Below, in pieces: positions 12,319-21,436 of a stretch of DNA of 29,291 nt (positions within the stretch are counted from its first letter, which is position 1; every line of letters begins with the position of its first letter). The notes below the pieces were generated by a model. That model saw nothing but the letters and a program-made list of their open reading frames with translations, ran no database searches and had not been told where the DNA came from. The stretch comes from Blattamonas nauphoetae (lineage: Eukaryota > Preaxostyla > Oxymonadida): positions 1 to 29,291 of the forward strand of contig JARBJD010000608.1 in assembly GCA_033064195.1 (NCBI GenBank), given 5' to 3'. Made by a program: the position numbers and the translations under genes.

Positions 12319-12639
12319 GTGGTCCTAGTGCGATAGACATTTCTGGATCTGATCTGACGTTCGCCTCAGTGTACTTGTTGTGTGCGTTATGGATGTGATC
12401 ATCAATGTAAAGTATCAGTGAGGTGTTGGAAAGGGAGATGGAATGAAATTCATGAGGATGGAAGATGTAAAAGTGAACTGAATTCATTGATATCAAAAAA
12501 CTCAATGAAACGTCATAGGAAGAAAAAAATGGATTCAAACAGTTTCATTGGAGAGTTCACATGTAAAATCAAGAGAGAAATGAGCATTCGGTTCATCGGC
12601 GAGTCACAACACTGAAACAGTTTGAGAGCGATTTCGAAG
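12319..12639. other. Gene-poor stretch at left edge of the fossil virus
   Basis: No coding frame or RNA gene that I can support. Some of it should be interior of the hAT-type element that ends at 12735, because the other end of that element is not visible. Confidence 0.35.
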
Positions 12640-12735
12640 CGCCTATTTAGGGGAAATGATCCCACCCAAAAAAAGGTCTCGTGGGATCATTTGTACCCAG
12701 CTTTACCTGTTTTGGTCAGACCAATCAGAAGCCTG
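12640..12735. mobile_element. hAT-type MITE end inserted in the ATPase-like gene
   Basis: The element terminates at 12735 with the reverse complement of CAGGCTTCTGATTGG. Inside it, GATCCCAC-type repeats face each other around a T/A-run (12655-12690), the same arrangement as at the right end of the 561-bp MITE (13905-13945). Both share a CCTAAATAGGCGCTTCGA-like block (CGCCTATTTGGGAGCTTCGA in the other copy), so they are relatives. The 8 bases outside are ATCATCAT. The left end was not found. Confidence 0.6.
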
Positions 12736-13095
12736 ATCATCATATTTGACTTTGACATAAGGAACGTTCAGGATTGGTTTGAATTTATCGAATGTTGGAT
12801 CAATGTTCTTATCAGTGACGAAGACAAAGAGATGGAATAATTCATTTCTAACTTGAACATTCTGGAGTTTGGCAACCTCTCGAAGAGCATTGAATGTTTT
12901 CCCACTTCCTCTGTTTCCAACAAGTACATTCACACTATTGCGATTGAAATTCAAGTCTGGATGTATTTGTGATTGCACTTCATGAGACACATTCCTACTA
13001 GAAGCTTCACTCAATTTTGCATTCACATATGCTGTTAGAGACAAGGGTTCCACCCTCCGCGAAACCTCTGGTTTAGCCATATTCGATTTGTTCAT
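12736..13095 (-). CDS. Genome-packaging ATPase-like protein, N-terminal part (fossil virus)
   Basis: The frame begins at 13095 (MNKSNMAKPE; a second Met lies six codons in). Residues 60-67 are GNRGSGKT, a Walker A P-loop preceded by the beta-strand VNVLV, followed by a helix and then FHLFVFVTDKNIDPTF. This is the order seen in the short FtsK/HerA-type packaging ATPases of Polintons and relatives, which drive DNA into the capsid. The frame runs into a hAT end at 12735, so only the N-terminal third to half is in the window. It is divergently arranged with the gene at 13157, leaving about 60 bases between them for two promoters. An unrelated P-loop NTPase is the alternative. Confidence 0.6.
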
Positions 13096-13129
13096 TTGTG
13101 ATTTAACTCTAATTAAAATATACTTTTGG

Positions 13130-13143
13130 TTTTTTTATTTTGT
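13130..13143 (+). promoter_or_regulatory. T-rich start-proximal box of the virus gene at 13157
   Basis: A TTTTTTTATTTTGT run ends 13 bases before the ATG at 13157. It is a variant of the TGTATTTTTATTTTT box seen before other genes of this element. Confidence 0.4.
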
Positions 13144-13156
13144 ATGAAAGCACACA

Positions 13157-13435
13157 ATGTCACAAAAGATAGTGTACGTTCAACCACAAAGAAAAGCACA
13201 AGCGAAGAAACCAAAAATGAGATACGGACCGGAGACTCAAGCAGCATTGAAACGAATCTATGCCGACGATGATATTCAAACCAGACGCAATGATGTTCTG
13301 TGCAGTCTTCCATCAGCGTTAGAATACATCAAGAGAACTGGACGAAATTGGACTGCGAAAATAGAACAATATGGACAAGTTCCTGATGTGATGGTCTACG
13401 ATAATGATACCGGAGATCTGATTGCAGTCAATGGT
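13157..13435 (+). CDS. Unknown virus-element protein, portion left of the MITE
   Basis: The frame starts with MSQKIVYVQPQRKAQAKKPK and is strongly basic at its N-terminus, then helical (ALKRIYADDDIQTRR, LPSALEYIKRTG). It continues to the left target-duplication copy at 13428-13435, where a 561-bp hAT MITE is inserted. The few codons after that in the frame belong to the MITE. No family recognised. The basic N-terminus would suit a DNA-binding core or capsid-associated protein, but that is only a guess. Confidence 0.5.
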
Positions 13436-13996
13436 CAGGCTTCTGATTAGGATCCGACTGATCGGACCACTTTTGATCCGACACTTCATAAAATGATAAT
13501 ATCGCCTTTGTTTGTTCAAAAACTGTGTTTAATCGAACAAAAAAGTTGAAATGAAGTGAAAAAAGAAATTTCTCAGTACTTGCTTCGAACCAATGGGTCC
13601 GGGTTGATTCCAAAACTAAAGTCATGTGTACAGGGATAGACACAATTTGAGAGTAGGATGAACATATCATGATCGAAAGTTGTGAGAATTAACTGGGAAT
13701 TCTTTTCGAAATCGATGATTTCTCAGAAAGTGGCGGGATCACAAAGGGACAGATCCGTCCACTTCACCCAAAGTGTCTTTAATTCGAACACAAACTCCTT
13801 TCTTTTGTATTATGAAGACAGCAAAGTGATTTTTTTCAATTGAGAGGTGAAATGAACAGCTGAAAAGTGTGGAAAACGAGAAAAAGTAAGAAAACTCGAA
13901 GCTCCCAAATAGGCGATGATCTGACGCCAAAAAAGTGCCCGTCGGATCATTTGATCCGACGAATGCACTAAAATGTGCTGACGAATCAAACCCCTG
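13436..13996. mobile_element. 561-bp non-autonomous hAT element (MITE) inside a virus gene
   Basis: The left end is CAGGCTTCTGATTAG and the right end, reverse-complemented, is CAGGGGTTTGATTCG (11 of 15 match). The element is flanked by a perfect 8-bp target duplication TCAATGGT at 13428-13435 and 13997-14004, which is the hAT signature. Subterminal GATCCGAC repeats occur in both orientations near both ends (13450-13480 and 13935-13960). The interior is non-coding and AT-rich. It shares end structure with the pieces at 2792 and 12735. The intact duplication suggests a fairly recent insertion relative to the host element. Confidence 0.9.
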
Positions 13997-14004
13997 TCAA
14001 TGGT

Positions 14005-14688
14005 GCTATGCTAACTCCATACAACAGCAGACCAGTCAAAGAGACATACTACGCAATGAATCCAACACCAGATATGCGAAGACTGAAACCATACACATCG
14101 TTCAATCAAGAAAATGGAAGGAAAATCAAAGCGGTGCACAGGAATTTCCTCAAGAATGGAACATACGATTTGCCAACCAATTATCGAGACATCAGCTATG
14201 AAGAGATGAAGACTAAACGATCTCAACAACCATATGCAATAATGAAGAAAGTTGTTGGCGACTTCATGACAAGTGTATTGGGAATAACTCGTGCAAGTCA
14301 AGGAAACCCCGCAAATCTTGAGAAACATGTATTAGACAATATGGTGTTCAATTCAATTCAATCGAAAGTAGCATCACAAATGTGGGACAAATGGCTTCAT
14401 GATCATGTACAGGACTACAATCCCAGTATGAAACAAAAGAAAGCCTTCAAGGAACAGATTCATCCTGTGTTTCTCCAAATGATTACTCAAGACTCAACTT
14501 TCTTAAAAGAATACTTCAATCACTATTCAGAAGACATATCGACACTTTGCAATAAGCTGACACGCCAAGCCTATGCAACAAGAACAGATGATGATATCGA
14601 TCAATACCAATCTGAAACGCCTGGATATTATCGATTTGCACAGTTGGACAGTTCTGGAATGGGAGCTATAGATCGAGCAGAAATGTGA
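14005..14688 (+). CDS. Unknown virus-element protein, portion right of the MITE
   Basis: Immediately after the right target-duplication copy an open frame runs for about 230 codons to TGA at 14686-14688. It has MLTPYNSRPVKETYYAMNP, then YAIMKKVVGDFMTSVLG, and helical LHDHVQDYNPSMKQKKAFKE. Composition is Tyr-, Gln- and Lys-rich with predicted helices and no membrane segment. I do not recognise the family. It lies just upstream of the small and capsid genes and on the same strand, so a structural or assembly role is likely by position. Confidence 0.5.
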   Translation, partial: AMLTPYNSRPVKETYYAMNPTPDMRRLKPYTSFNQENGRKIKAVHRNFLKNGTYDLPTNYRDISYEEMKTKRSQQPYAIMKKVVGDFMTSVLGITRASQGNPANLEKHVLDNMVFNSIQSKVASQMWDKWLHDHVQDYNPSMKQKKAFKEQIHPVFLQMITQDSTFLKEYFNHYSEDISTLCNKLTRQAYATRTDDDIDQYQSETPGYYRFAQLDSSGMGAIDRAEM

Positions 14689-14709
14689 ATTTAAAAACAT
14701 TAATATATA

Positions 14710-14721
14710 TTTTTTATTTTT
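14710..14721 (+). promoter_or_regulatory. T-rich start-proximal box of the gene at 14732
   Basis: TTTTTTATTTTT ends 10 bases before the ATG at 14732, within the 43-base gap after the upstream gene. Confidence 0.5.
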
Positions 14722-14731
14722 ATAGAAAGTG

Positions 14732-15358
14732 ATGCAACCAATTCTAAGTTGTCAATTTACAAAACACACAAGTTCTTCTTCAGTACCAACATCAATCACC
14801 AACAATGTTATCATTGAAGATCGAAGTAAAGCTGGAGTAGATAATAGAGGATCGAAGATGGAGATGGTCTCGCTAGAGGCTTCGAACCCTCCTTTGGGGA
14901 GAGAAAGAGTGTGCTCTGAACCTGTGGTATCCAATGAACGAGGTGCTTATGATCCACCACTGGAGACATATCCATCAGCACCAATTCAGAGCCGTTCCAT
15001 TCCACTCCGAGAATACACGTCCAATATTTCAGCGTTCAAAGATCAGTTCCTACTCGTCTACAAGAATGCATTCGCATGTGAAAAGAAACTACTGAATAAT
15101 CTCATTGAACCTTCGAAGAAACTGATCACAAACCAAAGTGATTTATATGCACTGATTGCGACTCTCACTGGAATCAATGATGTGGTGATCGAATTGGATG
15201 ATTTATCTGACAAGTGCCTATGTCTGAATAAACTTCCAATCTTTCGAACCATTTTCAAGATCCTTGTTGGTGGAAAAGATATGAGTATTGCCTATAACGA
15301 AGCATACAACACTATTCTCAAATATGGCATTTCTCTGACAAAGGCAATACCCCGTTAG
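14732..15358 (+). CDS. Unknown virus-element protein, 208 residues
   Basis: I take the ATG at 14732 (MQPILSCQFTKHTSSSSVP) because the T-rich box lies directly before it. The first 90 residues are Ser/Pro-rich and look disordered. From about residue 95 the protein is helical (ISAFKDQFLLVYKNAFACEK, DLYALIATLTGINDVVIELD) and it ends at TAG 15356-15358. The frame is whole. No conserved motif is recognised. Position between the unknown gene upstream and the small MAPG proteins suggests a virion component. Confidence 0.5.
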   Translation: MQPILSCQFTKHTSSSSVPTSITNNVIIEDRSKAGVDNRGSKMEMVSLEASNPPLGRERVCSEPVVSNERGAYDPPLETYPSAPIQSRSIPLREYTSNISAFKDQFLLVYKNAFACEKKLLNNLIEPSKKLITNQSDLYALIATLTGINDVVIELDDLSDKCLCLNKLPIFRTIFKILVGGKDMSIAYNEAYNTILKYGISLTKAIPR

Positions 15359-15407
15359 GGCAGAAATCTCTTCTGAGATTATTTCCTCGTTAAAATTATA
15401 AATGAAT

Positions 15408-15422
15408 TGTATTTTTATTTTT
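15408..15422 (+). promoter_or_regulatory. TGTATTTTTATTTTT box before the gene at 15429
   Basis: A clean copy of the box, with 6 bases between its end and the ATG at 15429. Confidence 0.6.
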
Positions 15423-15428
15423 ACTTAA

Positions 15429-15738
15429 ATGGCACCAGGAAGTTTCAACAAACTCAAAAATATAGGCAAGCAATTCTTTCCAATTCATCAAACCTCTAGC
15501 TCCAACATTGCTTCAAGTCGGTGGTGGATTGCTCTCTCAAACGAACAGTAAATTCGGACAAACAGCTGGAGGAATACTCAATGGATTAGGAGGAATGATG
15601 GACGTTTATCAACAGAATAAGGCGATCAATCGTCAACAAAAACCGCAGATGATTGAGTACGAACCACCTCGAAATGGACGATTCTCAAATGATGATATGC
15701 CACTCTCGTCAAATTCCAAAATTCAATTCAAAGGATAA
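15429..15738 (+). CDS. Small MAPG-type virus protein (broken, about one break)
   Basis: The gene starts MAPGSFNKLKNIGKQF, closely like the start of the next gene (MAPGWLSKLAAVGNN), so the two are probably paralogues. The later part is Gly-rich (LQVGGGLLSQTNSK, TAGGILNGLGGMMDVYQQNK) and ends SSNSKIQFKG at TAA 15736-15738. Short Gly-rich amphipathic proteins next to capsid genes are typical of the minor, membrane-active or core proteins of adenovirus-like and Polinton-like elements. The specific role is inferred from position. Confidence 0.45.
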
Positions 15739-15757
15739 ACATTCACTAGTATTCGAA

Positions 15758-15770
15758 TATTTTTATTTTC
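15758..15770 (+). promoter_or_regulatory. TATTTTTATTTTC box before the gene at 15777
   Basis: The box ends 6 bases before the ATG at 15777, the same spacing as at 15429, 16124 and 18037. Confidence 0.6.
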
Positions 15771-15776
15771 CTAAAA

Positions 15777-16082
15777 ATGGCACCAGGTTGGTTATCCAAA
15801 TTAGCAGCAGTTGGCAACAATATACTCAGAGTTGGAGCTCCATTTCTGAATCTCATCCCCTTTGTTGGACCATTAATTTCGAAGGTTGCACAGACTGGAG
15901 TTGAGATGATTCCAGATGTGAAATCGGATCAGCAAATCCATGCAGAAAAGATGGCTCAGTATGAGCAAGCAATGAATGAAGGAAACACTGCAGTTGCGAA
16001 TAAACTCAGAGGAGAAATACTGAGACTGGAAGAGAAGCTGAAGCCGAAGGTTAAGGTGAAGAAACCAAAAAAGAAAAAGTAA
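15777..16082 (+). CDS. Small hydrophobic/Lys-tailed virus protein, 101 residues, whole
   Basis: The protein starts MAPGWLSKLAAVGNNILRVG. Residues 19-39 form a hydrophobic Gly/Pro-containing segment (APFLNLIPFVGPLISKVAQ), followed by a helix with heptad character (EKMAQYEQAMNEGN, RGEILRLEEKLK) and a tail of almost pure lysine. An amphipathic or membrane-inserting N-terminal segment with a basic tail resembles the minor capsid or membrane-lytic proteins (pVI/pX-like) of adenovirus-type and Polinton-type viruses. The call rests on these features and on position directly before the capsid genes. Confidence 0.5.
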   Translation: MAPGWLSKLAAVGNNILRVGAPFLNLIPFVGPLISKVAQTGVEMIPDVKSDQQIHAEKMAQYEQAMNEGNTAVANKLRGEILRLEEKLKPKVKVKKPKKKK

Positions 16083-16100
16083 CTAGAGTTAAAGCATAAA

Positions 16101-16117
16101 TGTATTTTTTTATTTTT
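16101..16117 (+). promoter_or_regulatory. TGTATTTTTTTATTTTT box before the first capsid-like gene
   Basis: The box ends 6 bases before the ATG at 16124. An in-frame ATG at 16100 overlaps the box itself, so I prefer the start at 16124. Confidence 0.6.
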
Positions 16118-16123
16118 GATAAA

Positions 16124-17990
16124 ATGAACTCGCATATAACACATCTGACAAACAAAAGAACAGGAGCATCATCATTGACTGGAAATACCACAGGAAGGAT
16201 AGAATACACGAGAGATGATATTGGTCAAATACAACAACAACTCATGTCCGAACATCACATTAATTACCTAATGAATGATGGAGCCCACAGTACTTCTATT
16301 CAAGAATTGAAACCATCAGAGAATGCACGCTTCTACACAGGACAAGAGATAATCATTCCACTGACTGGTAATCAGGACATATGTCAAATTGATGATTCGT
16401 TTATCACATTCACAATGACAGCGACATTGAAACTCAATAATTGGAAGACAACTTCTGGGAAAATTGGATCGTACATGAATGAGAGAATCTTCATCTTCGT
16501 TGGACTCAAGCATTCGGCATCAATCTTTCGTGACCTTACTGTTCTTCACAACAATCAACGGATCATCAGCACAACAAACAATGATGTCTCAATGGAGTCT
16601 CACATCTACAATATGATCAAACCAAAGAGTCAATTGGAGAATCGAAAACATTGTCACACACCTTGGCAGAATGCATGGAATCATGATGAATCAGTTGCGG
16701 GTGTCTATATTCCACTTTCGGATTTTACAACGACGTCCGGAACAGGAGTGCTTCAAGACACTATTGATGTGCCTATTCGTGTGTCGATTAATCTTGAAGA
16801 TCTTCTGATATTCTCAGGGATGACTGACTATCCAAAATGTCTCTTTGGCGATTTGAAATTGAGTGTGCACATGAATGAAGATGCGTTTGTTTGTTGTTCT
16901 GTTCATCCTGAACTCACTTTGAAAGATACACTATCATCACTCGTCACTGGAACAGCATCAGCACCAACGATTACAGCAGCAATTCTCAATTGTATTCAAC
17001 ATCGTCCATATTTTCTGAACAATCTCAGAACCTCATGCACCAAAGAACTTTGTTCAAATTGGTCAATCATTTCAGCAACCAACAGTAACAAAAGACATAG
17101 TTTGCTCAACAGCCAATGTCGTGACAACAGAACCAGAATATGTGGATCAGTACATCTCATTAAACGTCACAAATTATCGGATTGATGATGTGTATTGCAT
17201 GAGTGTTGGATACAAAATGAAAAATTGCGAAAGAGAATCTGAAGAAAATGTATCAGGATCGTCCTGGAACAATTCCGGCTGAAAAAGATCTCATTCTATC
17301 CATTTCAGAAGACGCCAACGGCAACAGGAATTGATTGTACTCAGCAAATGGTACTTGTGAATGCCAAGGATATCATGCTTCTCTTCCGTCACTACGATAA
17401 TGAAGTCACTTGTTTCCACAATCCAATGCAGAAGAACATCCAAGTGACTTTACAAAACAGGTATTATCCAGAACAACCGACAACAACTATTGGAGCTCGC
17501 TTCTATCAGTTCGCATTATCGACTCTCAATCTCGATTCATACCTAGCTGTTCCTGATGATTTGGAGCGATCACTGACGGATTCTCTCGTTGAAGAGAAAC
17601 TCACTGGTGACGGAACATATCCCAATGAAACAATGACAAGGGTTCGTCCAGTTCATGACAATACTGACTTCCCTTCTCTGCTTTCCAACTCAGAGAAGTG
17701 GGTGTCCAACGAACTGTAATGATTCCATCAGTTCAAGAGGAAATACTGCAGTCACTTTGAGATCACATCCAATCTATCAGGGAAATCTTGACACATACTA
17801 CAATGTTTACAACCCAAGTCAAAGTGGAGGTGATATGACAACATTTACTCATCCTCCAGCACCGATTCTAGCTGACAACTGCAACAACGTGGTGGGTCTT
17901 ACGATACAGCAATGGTGAACCAAAGTTGAGTACTATCCGAATCACACATTGAAAGCGTTGCATAAAGATTTAGGAATTATTCCAAATTGA
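16124..17990 (+). CDS. Capsid-like protein 1 (fossil, broken, about three breaks)
   Basis: The gene starts MNSHITHLTNKRTGASSL and spans about 1.87 kb, equal to roughly 620 codons, the usual size of Polinton major capsid proteins. It contains the strand-rich block FYTGQEIIIPLTGNQDICQI, then FRDLTVLHNNQRIIS, then IPLSDFTTTSGTG and LEDLLIFSGMTDYPKCLFGD. A conserved pattern of short beta-strands and a 'L-x-L...YP..LFGDLKLSVHM' block suggests a jelly-roll capsid fold. The same blocks recur in the next gene, so the two are paralogues. Double jelly-roll hexon is my best guess; without a profile or structure search it is not proven. Confidence 0.5.
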
Positions 17991-18015
17991 AAACAGTAAA
18001 AGAAATTAATGATAT

Positions 18016-18030
18016 TGTATTTTTATTTTT
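18016..18030 (+). promoter_or_regulatory. TGTATTTTTATTTTT box before the second capsid-like gene
   Basis: Identical to the box at 15408 and with the same 6-base spacing to the ATG at 18037. Confidence 0.65.
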
Positions 18031-18036
18031 CTATAA

Positions 18037-19722
18037 ATGAGAAGTATCAGATCAAATCAATCCAAACCAACATCGACATTAATTGAGCAAATTGAAGTGC
18101 AATCATATCTGCCAAAACAATGGGATTCAGAACCTCACATCTACTCCATCCAAGAAGTACATCCAACCAATCCTCCCATGCCATGTAGAATTGGAGATGA
18201 GATTGAAGTTCCACTGTGCTATGACGGTCATGATGTGACTGAGTTTGCGAAGAGTCATTTGCGTATCGATCTAACTGTTACTGTTCCTTTTTACCAGCCA
18301 TTCGATGGAGCTAAATTTGGGATGATTGGACAATATGGAATGTTCTACGGATATAAATCATCATCAGATGCAATTCGAGACATGAGACTCGTCGACAGTA
18401 AAGGAAACATCATTGACAATTCACTACAGAATAATCATGTTCACGAATCATTTCTGTATCACACTTTCAAGTCTTTTGAAGAGAAAAACAACATGAAGCA
18501 TTGCTACAGTCTTTTGAAAATGTTCAGAGAATGGATCCAAGCGTGTGTGGATTCTATTTTGTTCCAACACTCAATGGAAACAAAGCACCTTTCACCGCGA
18601 CAATTCCACTGGTTATTCCATTTGTGAACCTCCTCCCATTGAGTACCTTTGATCAGTATCCTAATTCCATCTTTGGCAATTTACGTTTGAGATTTCACTT
18701 GACAACAGATTCACTTGTGTATTGTCCCGTTCGAGTTTCAACTGTTGTTAGAAAAACACTTGAGGTGGTCAGAGATCTATTTCCAGACAAAATATTACTA
18801 CTATAGTTGATCAAGATGGAATGCATCAACTGGGTGAGAATGAATACTCCACTCTGACACAAGAATTTACCCAAATTGGAAATCCAGTGATTCAATACGA
18901 TCAAACTGCTCATCATACAGCCACAACTGTTAATGAGGTTAGAACGAAGGTATCCACTTCAACTGTCTGGTCTTCATCAGTGGATAAAGTCACATCAGTT
19001 TGCTACGGATATCAAATCACTGATGCAACGAAACAATCCCTCTTCAACACATATTCCAAAACTGTTTATGTCCTGAAAGCAGAAAGAATTGACACACAGT
19101 CATTTCAATCACAAGCGACTGCAATGGGAGTGAGATCAAACATCAGCATCAAACTCAACAATCTTATGAATCTAATGTGCTTATTCCCTGAAAGACCAAA
19201 CGAATGCACAGTCTTCAGAAATCCTCACTACGTTGGTCAATTCGAAATGCTTGGAATCAACTTTCCCAATTTCCCAATGTCAACCATCTCACCTGAGTTC
19301 TATCAAATGATGATGGTGAATGGTGACTTCATTGGTTGTTCCGCAACGGAAGAGTTTGAAAATTCAATTTGTATGTCACGTATTGCTAGCCACAATGGAG
19401 GGTCGTTTAAGAGAACTAGAGCAGTAACGGATGCAACTTCATTCACATTCATGGTTCCAACAGATCGAAGTGAAATCGCTGGTGGTGAAGAAGGTATTTC
19501 AACAGCAGAATCAGTGAATATCGTCTACAGAGGATCACCAATCAATCAGGAGAACTTGATCCATATTTCACATCAACTCCAGAAGGTCCTCCTCCACCAA
19601 TTCTAGCACTACATCAGGCAACATACTGGTTGTTCTGGATTGAGAATGGACAACCACGAGTGCGATATGTCATTGATCGTCGACTCCAAGAAGCCTATGA
19701 AGAAGTGAAGAGAGGATATTAA
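18037..19722 (+). CDS. Capsid-like protein 2, paralogue of the preceding gene (fossil, broken, about three breaks)
   Basis: The gene starts MRSIRSNQSKPTSTLIEQIE and spans 1.69 kb (about 560 codons), ending in VIDRRLQEAYEEVKRGY. Its blocks line up in order with capsid-like protein 1: CRIGDEIEVPLCYDGHD, IRDMRLVDSKGNIID, MKHCYS, VCGFYF, DQYPNSIFGNLRLRFHLTTD, then LNNLMNLMCLFPERPNECTV and ISPEFYQMMMVNGDF. The shared 'YP..IFG(N/D)L(R/K)L..H(L/M)' block is the clearest link. One of the pair may be the hexon and the other a specialised capsid protein; I cannot tell which. Confidence 0.5.
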
Positions 19723-19735
19723 GAATCAAATATGA

Positions 19736-19747
19736 TATTTTATTTTT
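19736..19747 (+). promoter_or_regulatory. TATTTTATTTTT box before the gene at 19761
   Basis: A shorter copy of the start-proximal box, 13 bases before the ATG at 19761. Confidence 0.45.
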
Positions 19748-19760
19748 GTAGAAATCACAA

Positions 19761-20170
19761 ATGGTCAAACGTTATTTCTCAATTCAGAATTCTCACACTG
19801 CTCAACTCCCTCCTGATTTTACCAATTCTAGAAACCAAAAATATGTTCACTTTCTTGACTGCAAACTCATCCATGTGAGTGAAGAGATTAATGGGAACTC
19901 AACTATCATCTCAAAGACATTCCTCAGCACATCACAATCCACGGTGATTGGATCCAGACTGATGCATTCAATGACTCATATGTTGCTTTCTGTAACGAAC
20001 AGATTGCGAAGCGAAAGAAGTGGGAATTAAGCACTCGACAATCAATTGTGAAGATCTGGTTCAAAGACAGTTCTGGTGAGTCAATTGAGATGGAAACAAC
20101 CGAGACAATCAATGGAAAAATAATCAAAGAGTACTATGAATTTCTGGTTGATCTCATGTTGGAGTATTAA
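19761..20170 (+). CDS. Small unknown virus protein (fossil, broken, about one break)
   Basis: The gene starts MVKRYFSIQNSHTAQLPPDF and ends near KEYYEFLVDLMLEY at TAA 20168-20170. Strand-rich pieces (YVHFLDCKLIHVSEEI, SIVKIWFKDSSGESIEMETT) suggest a small beta-sandwich, which would suit a minor capsid or penton-type protein, but nothing diagnostic is present. It converges on the fibre-like gene and overlaps its end by 17 bases. Confidence 0.4.
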
Positions 20171-20533
20171 TGCTTGTGGTCATGTTATATTTTTGTATTA
20201 GTTCATTGATGAGTGTCTGTTGTTGTCCGACGATAGAGCATAATTCCTGAATGGCTTTCACACAGAAGCACGAGAGTTCAGCATAATCAACTTGAAGACA
20301 GTCTGGATTGGAATCATTCACAACCTCTGGGAATATCTCTTGGATCTGTTGTGCAATTACACCTATGTGTTTCTTCTCACTTTCCTTCTTCAAGCATTCA
20401 CATTTCTCTTTGCAGTTCTTCAAGTGTTCTTCATCTGTCTCATTTTCAATTTGCTTTGTCACTTTGTTGATCTTCGAGTCAAATGTGTTGAATTGGTAGC
20501 GAACAATTTCCACTTTATTCAGTTGTTCAAGAA
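20154..20533 (-). CDS. S74 chaperone-domain fibre-like protein, C-terminal portion (fossil virus)
   Basis: This is the end of the minus-strand fibre-like gene. It contains KKHIGVIAQQIQEIFPEVV, the conserved core of the peptidase S74 / endosialidase intramolecular chaperone domain (G-x-I-A-Q-E-x..-x-P-E-V), followed by VDYAELSCFCVKAIQELCSI, the helix that ends such domains. These domains trimerise and fold viral fibres and then are often cleaved off. The N-terminal portion lies beyond a 2.39-kb inserted element (22921-23568). Confidence 0.75.
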
Positions 20534-20883
20534 CATCAGGGTATGGTTCAACGTAGTCGATTTAACCCGCAACTCCGGATTAACCCACACCCTGGATCTG
20601 GGACCCAGAATTCGGATATATTCGAAATTGCATCGTTATTTTGCCGTTATTTCATATTATTTCATAGGAATCTGTTCTGGAGAACGCTTAATCTCATGAA
20701 ATGAACAAGAAAAGAGGGTTGATCAAGATCTCAACACAAAAATGAAACGAAATGGGAATCGAACTTTTGGAAAGGATATTTCGACATTTGGCGATGCTGA
20801 GATGACGGGAGGTGTCAGCTGGGCCCGAATGAGTGAAACAGTCGAGTTGAGAATAGTGAGTGCTCGAGAGATGAGTGGAGTGA

Positions 20884-21109
20884 AGGCGGAAGGAGGGCAG
20901 AGTGGGCGAGATGGTGAAAGGAGGGCAGAGTGGGCGACAGGGCGGAAGGAGGGCAGAGTGGACGACAGGGCGGAAGGAGGGCAGAGTGGACGACAGGGCG
21001 GAAGGAGGGCAGAGTGGACGACAGGGCGGAAGGAGGGCAGAGTGGACGACAGGGCGGAAGGAGGGCAGAGTGGACGACAGGGTTGAAGGAGGGCAGAGTG
21101 GGCGAGATG
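20884..21109. repeat. 28-bp minisatellite, about 8 copies
   Basis: The unit is GGCGGAAGGAGGGCAGAGTGGACGACA(G). The central five copies are identical; the first and last carry the shared variant GGGCGAGATG. It is strongly purine-rich on the plus strand. The unit length is not a multiple of three, so frames rotate through it, and the repetitive proteins it encodes in several frames are unlikely to be real. Confidence 0.95.
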
Positions 21110-21436
21110 TTTCAACGAATGATTCGAGCTCGTCCTGCGAGTTGTGTGAGGGCTCCTGAAATGGTTGCACAGCAAAAGAATCGTTGAGATCGAACGTTTT
21201 GAAGGGAGTGAGTCAGTTTTGTTTCTTTGACCAATCTGATCCGGTCATACCATCATCCTCAGCTTGCTCCTCTGTATTGTAAACTTGACGTGATGGTGTT
21301 GATTTCCGTGTTGGGGAGAATGGTGAAAAGCAGGATCCTTGTGAGAGACAGAATCAGTCTCATTCTCAATCAAATCACGTGGTTGGAGTAGCTTCGTAAG
21401 AATCTGCTCCATCAGTCCGAGTGGGATATCATTGCA

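Noticed and set aside
2792-12735. The two CAGGCTTCTGATT ends at 2792 and 12735 face each other and could bound one 10-kb hAT element
   Set aside because: The outside 8-mers (GTAATCTC and ATCATCAT) do not match, and the stretch between holds unrelated host genes. They are better read as ends of two separate copies.
20537-20560. CAGGGTATGG as the true terminus of the 2.39-kb insert, typical of hAT
   Set aside because: With this terminus the flanking 8-mers do not match. Starting at CATCA (20534) gives a 6 of 8 match and equal 30-base offsets at both ends.
20884-21109. Repeat array that might be a CRISPR or a repetitive protein gene
   Set aside because: There are no spacers between units, the organism appears eukaryotic, and the 28-bp unit rotates frames. 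It is a plain minisatellite.
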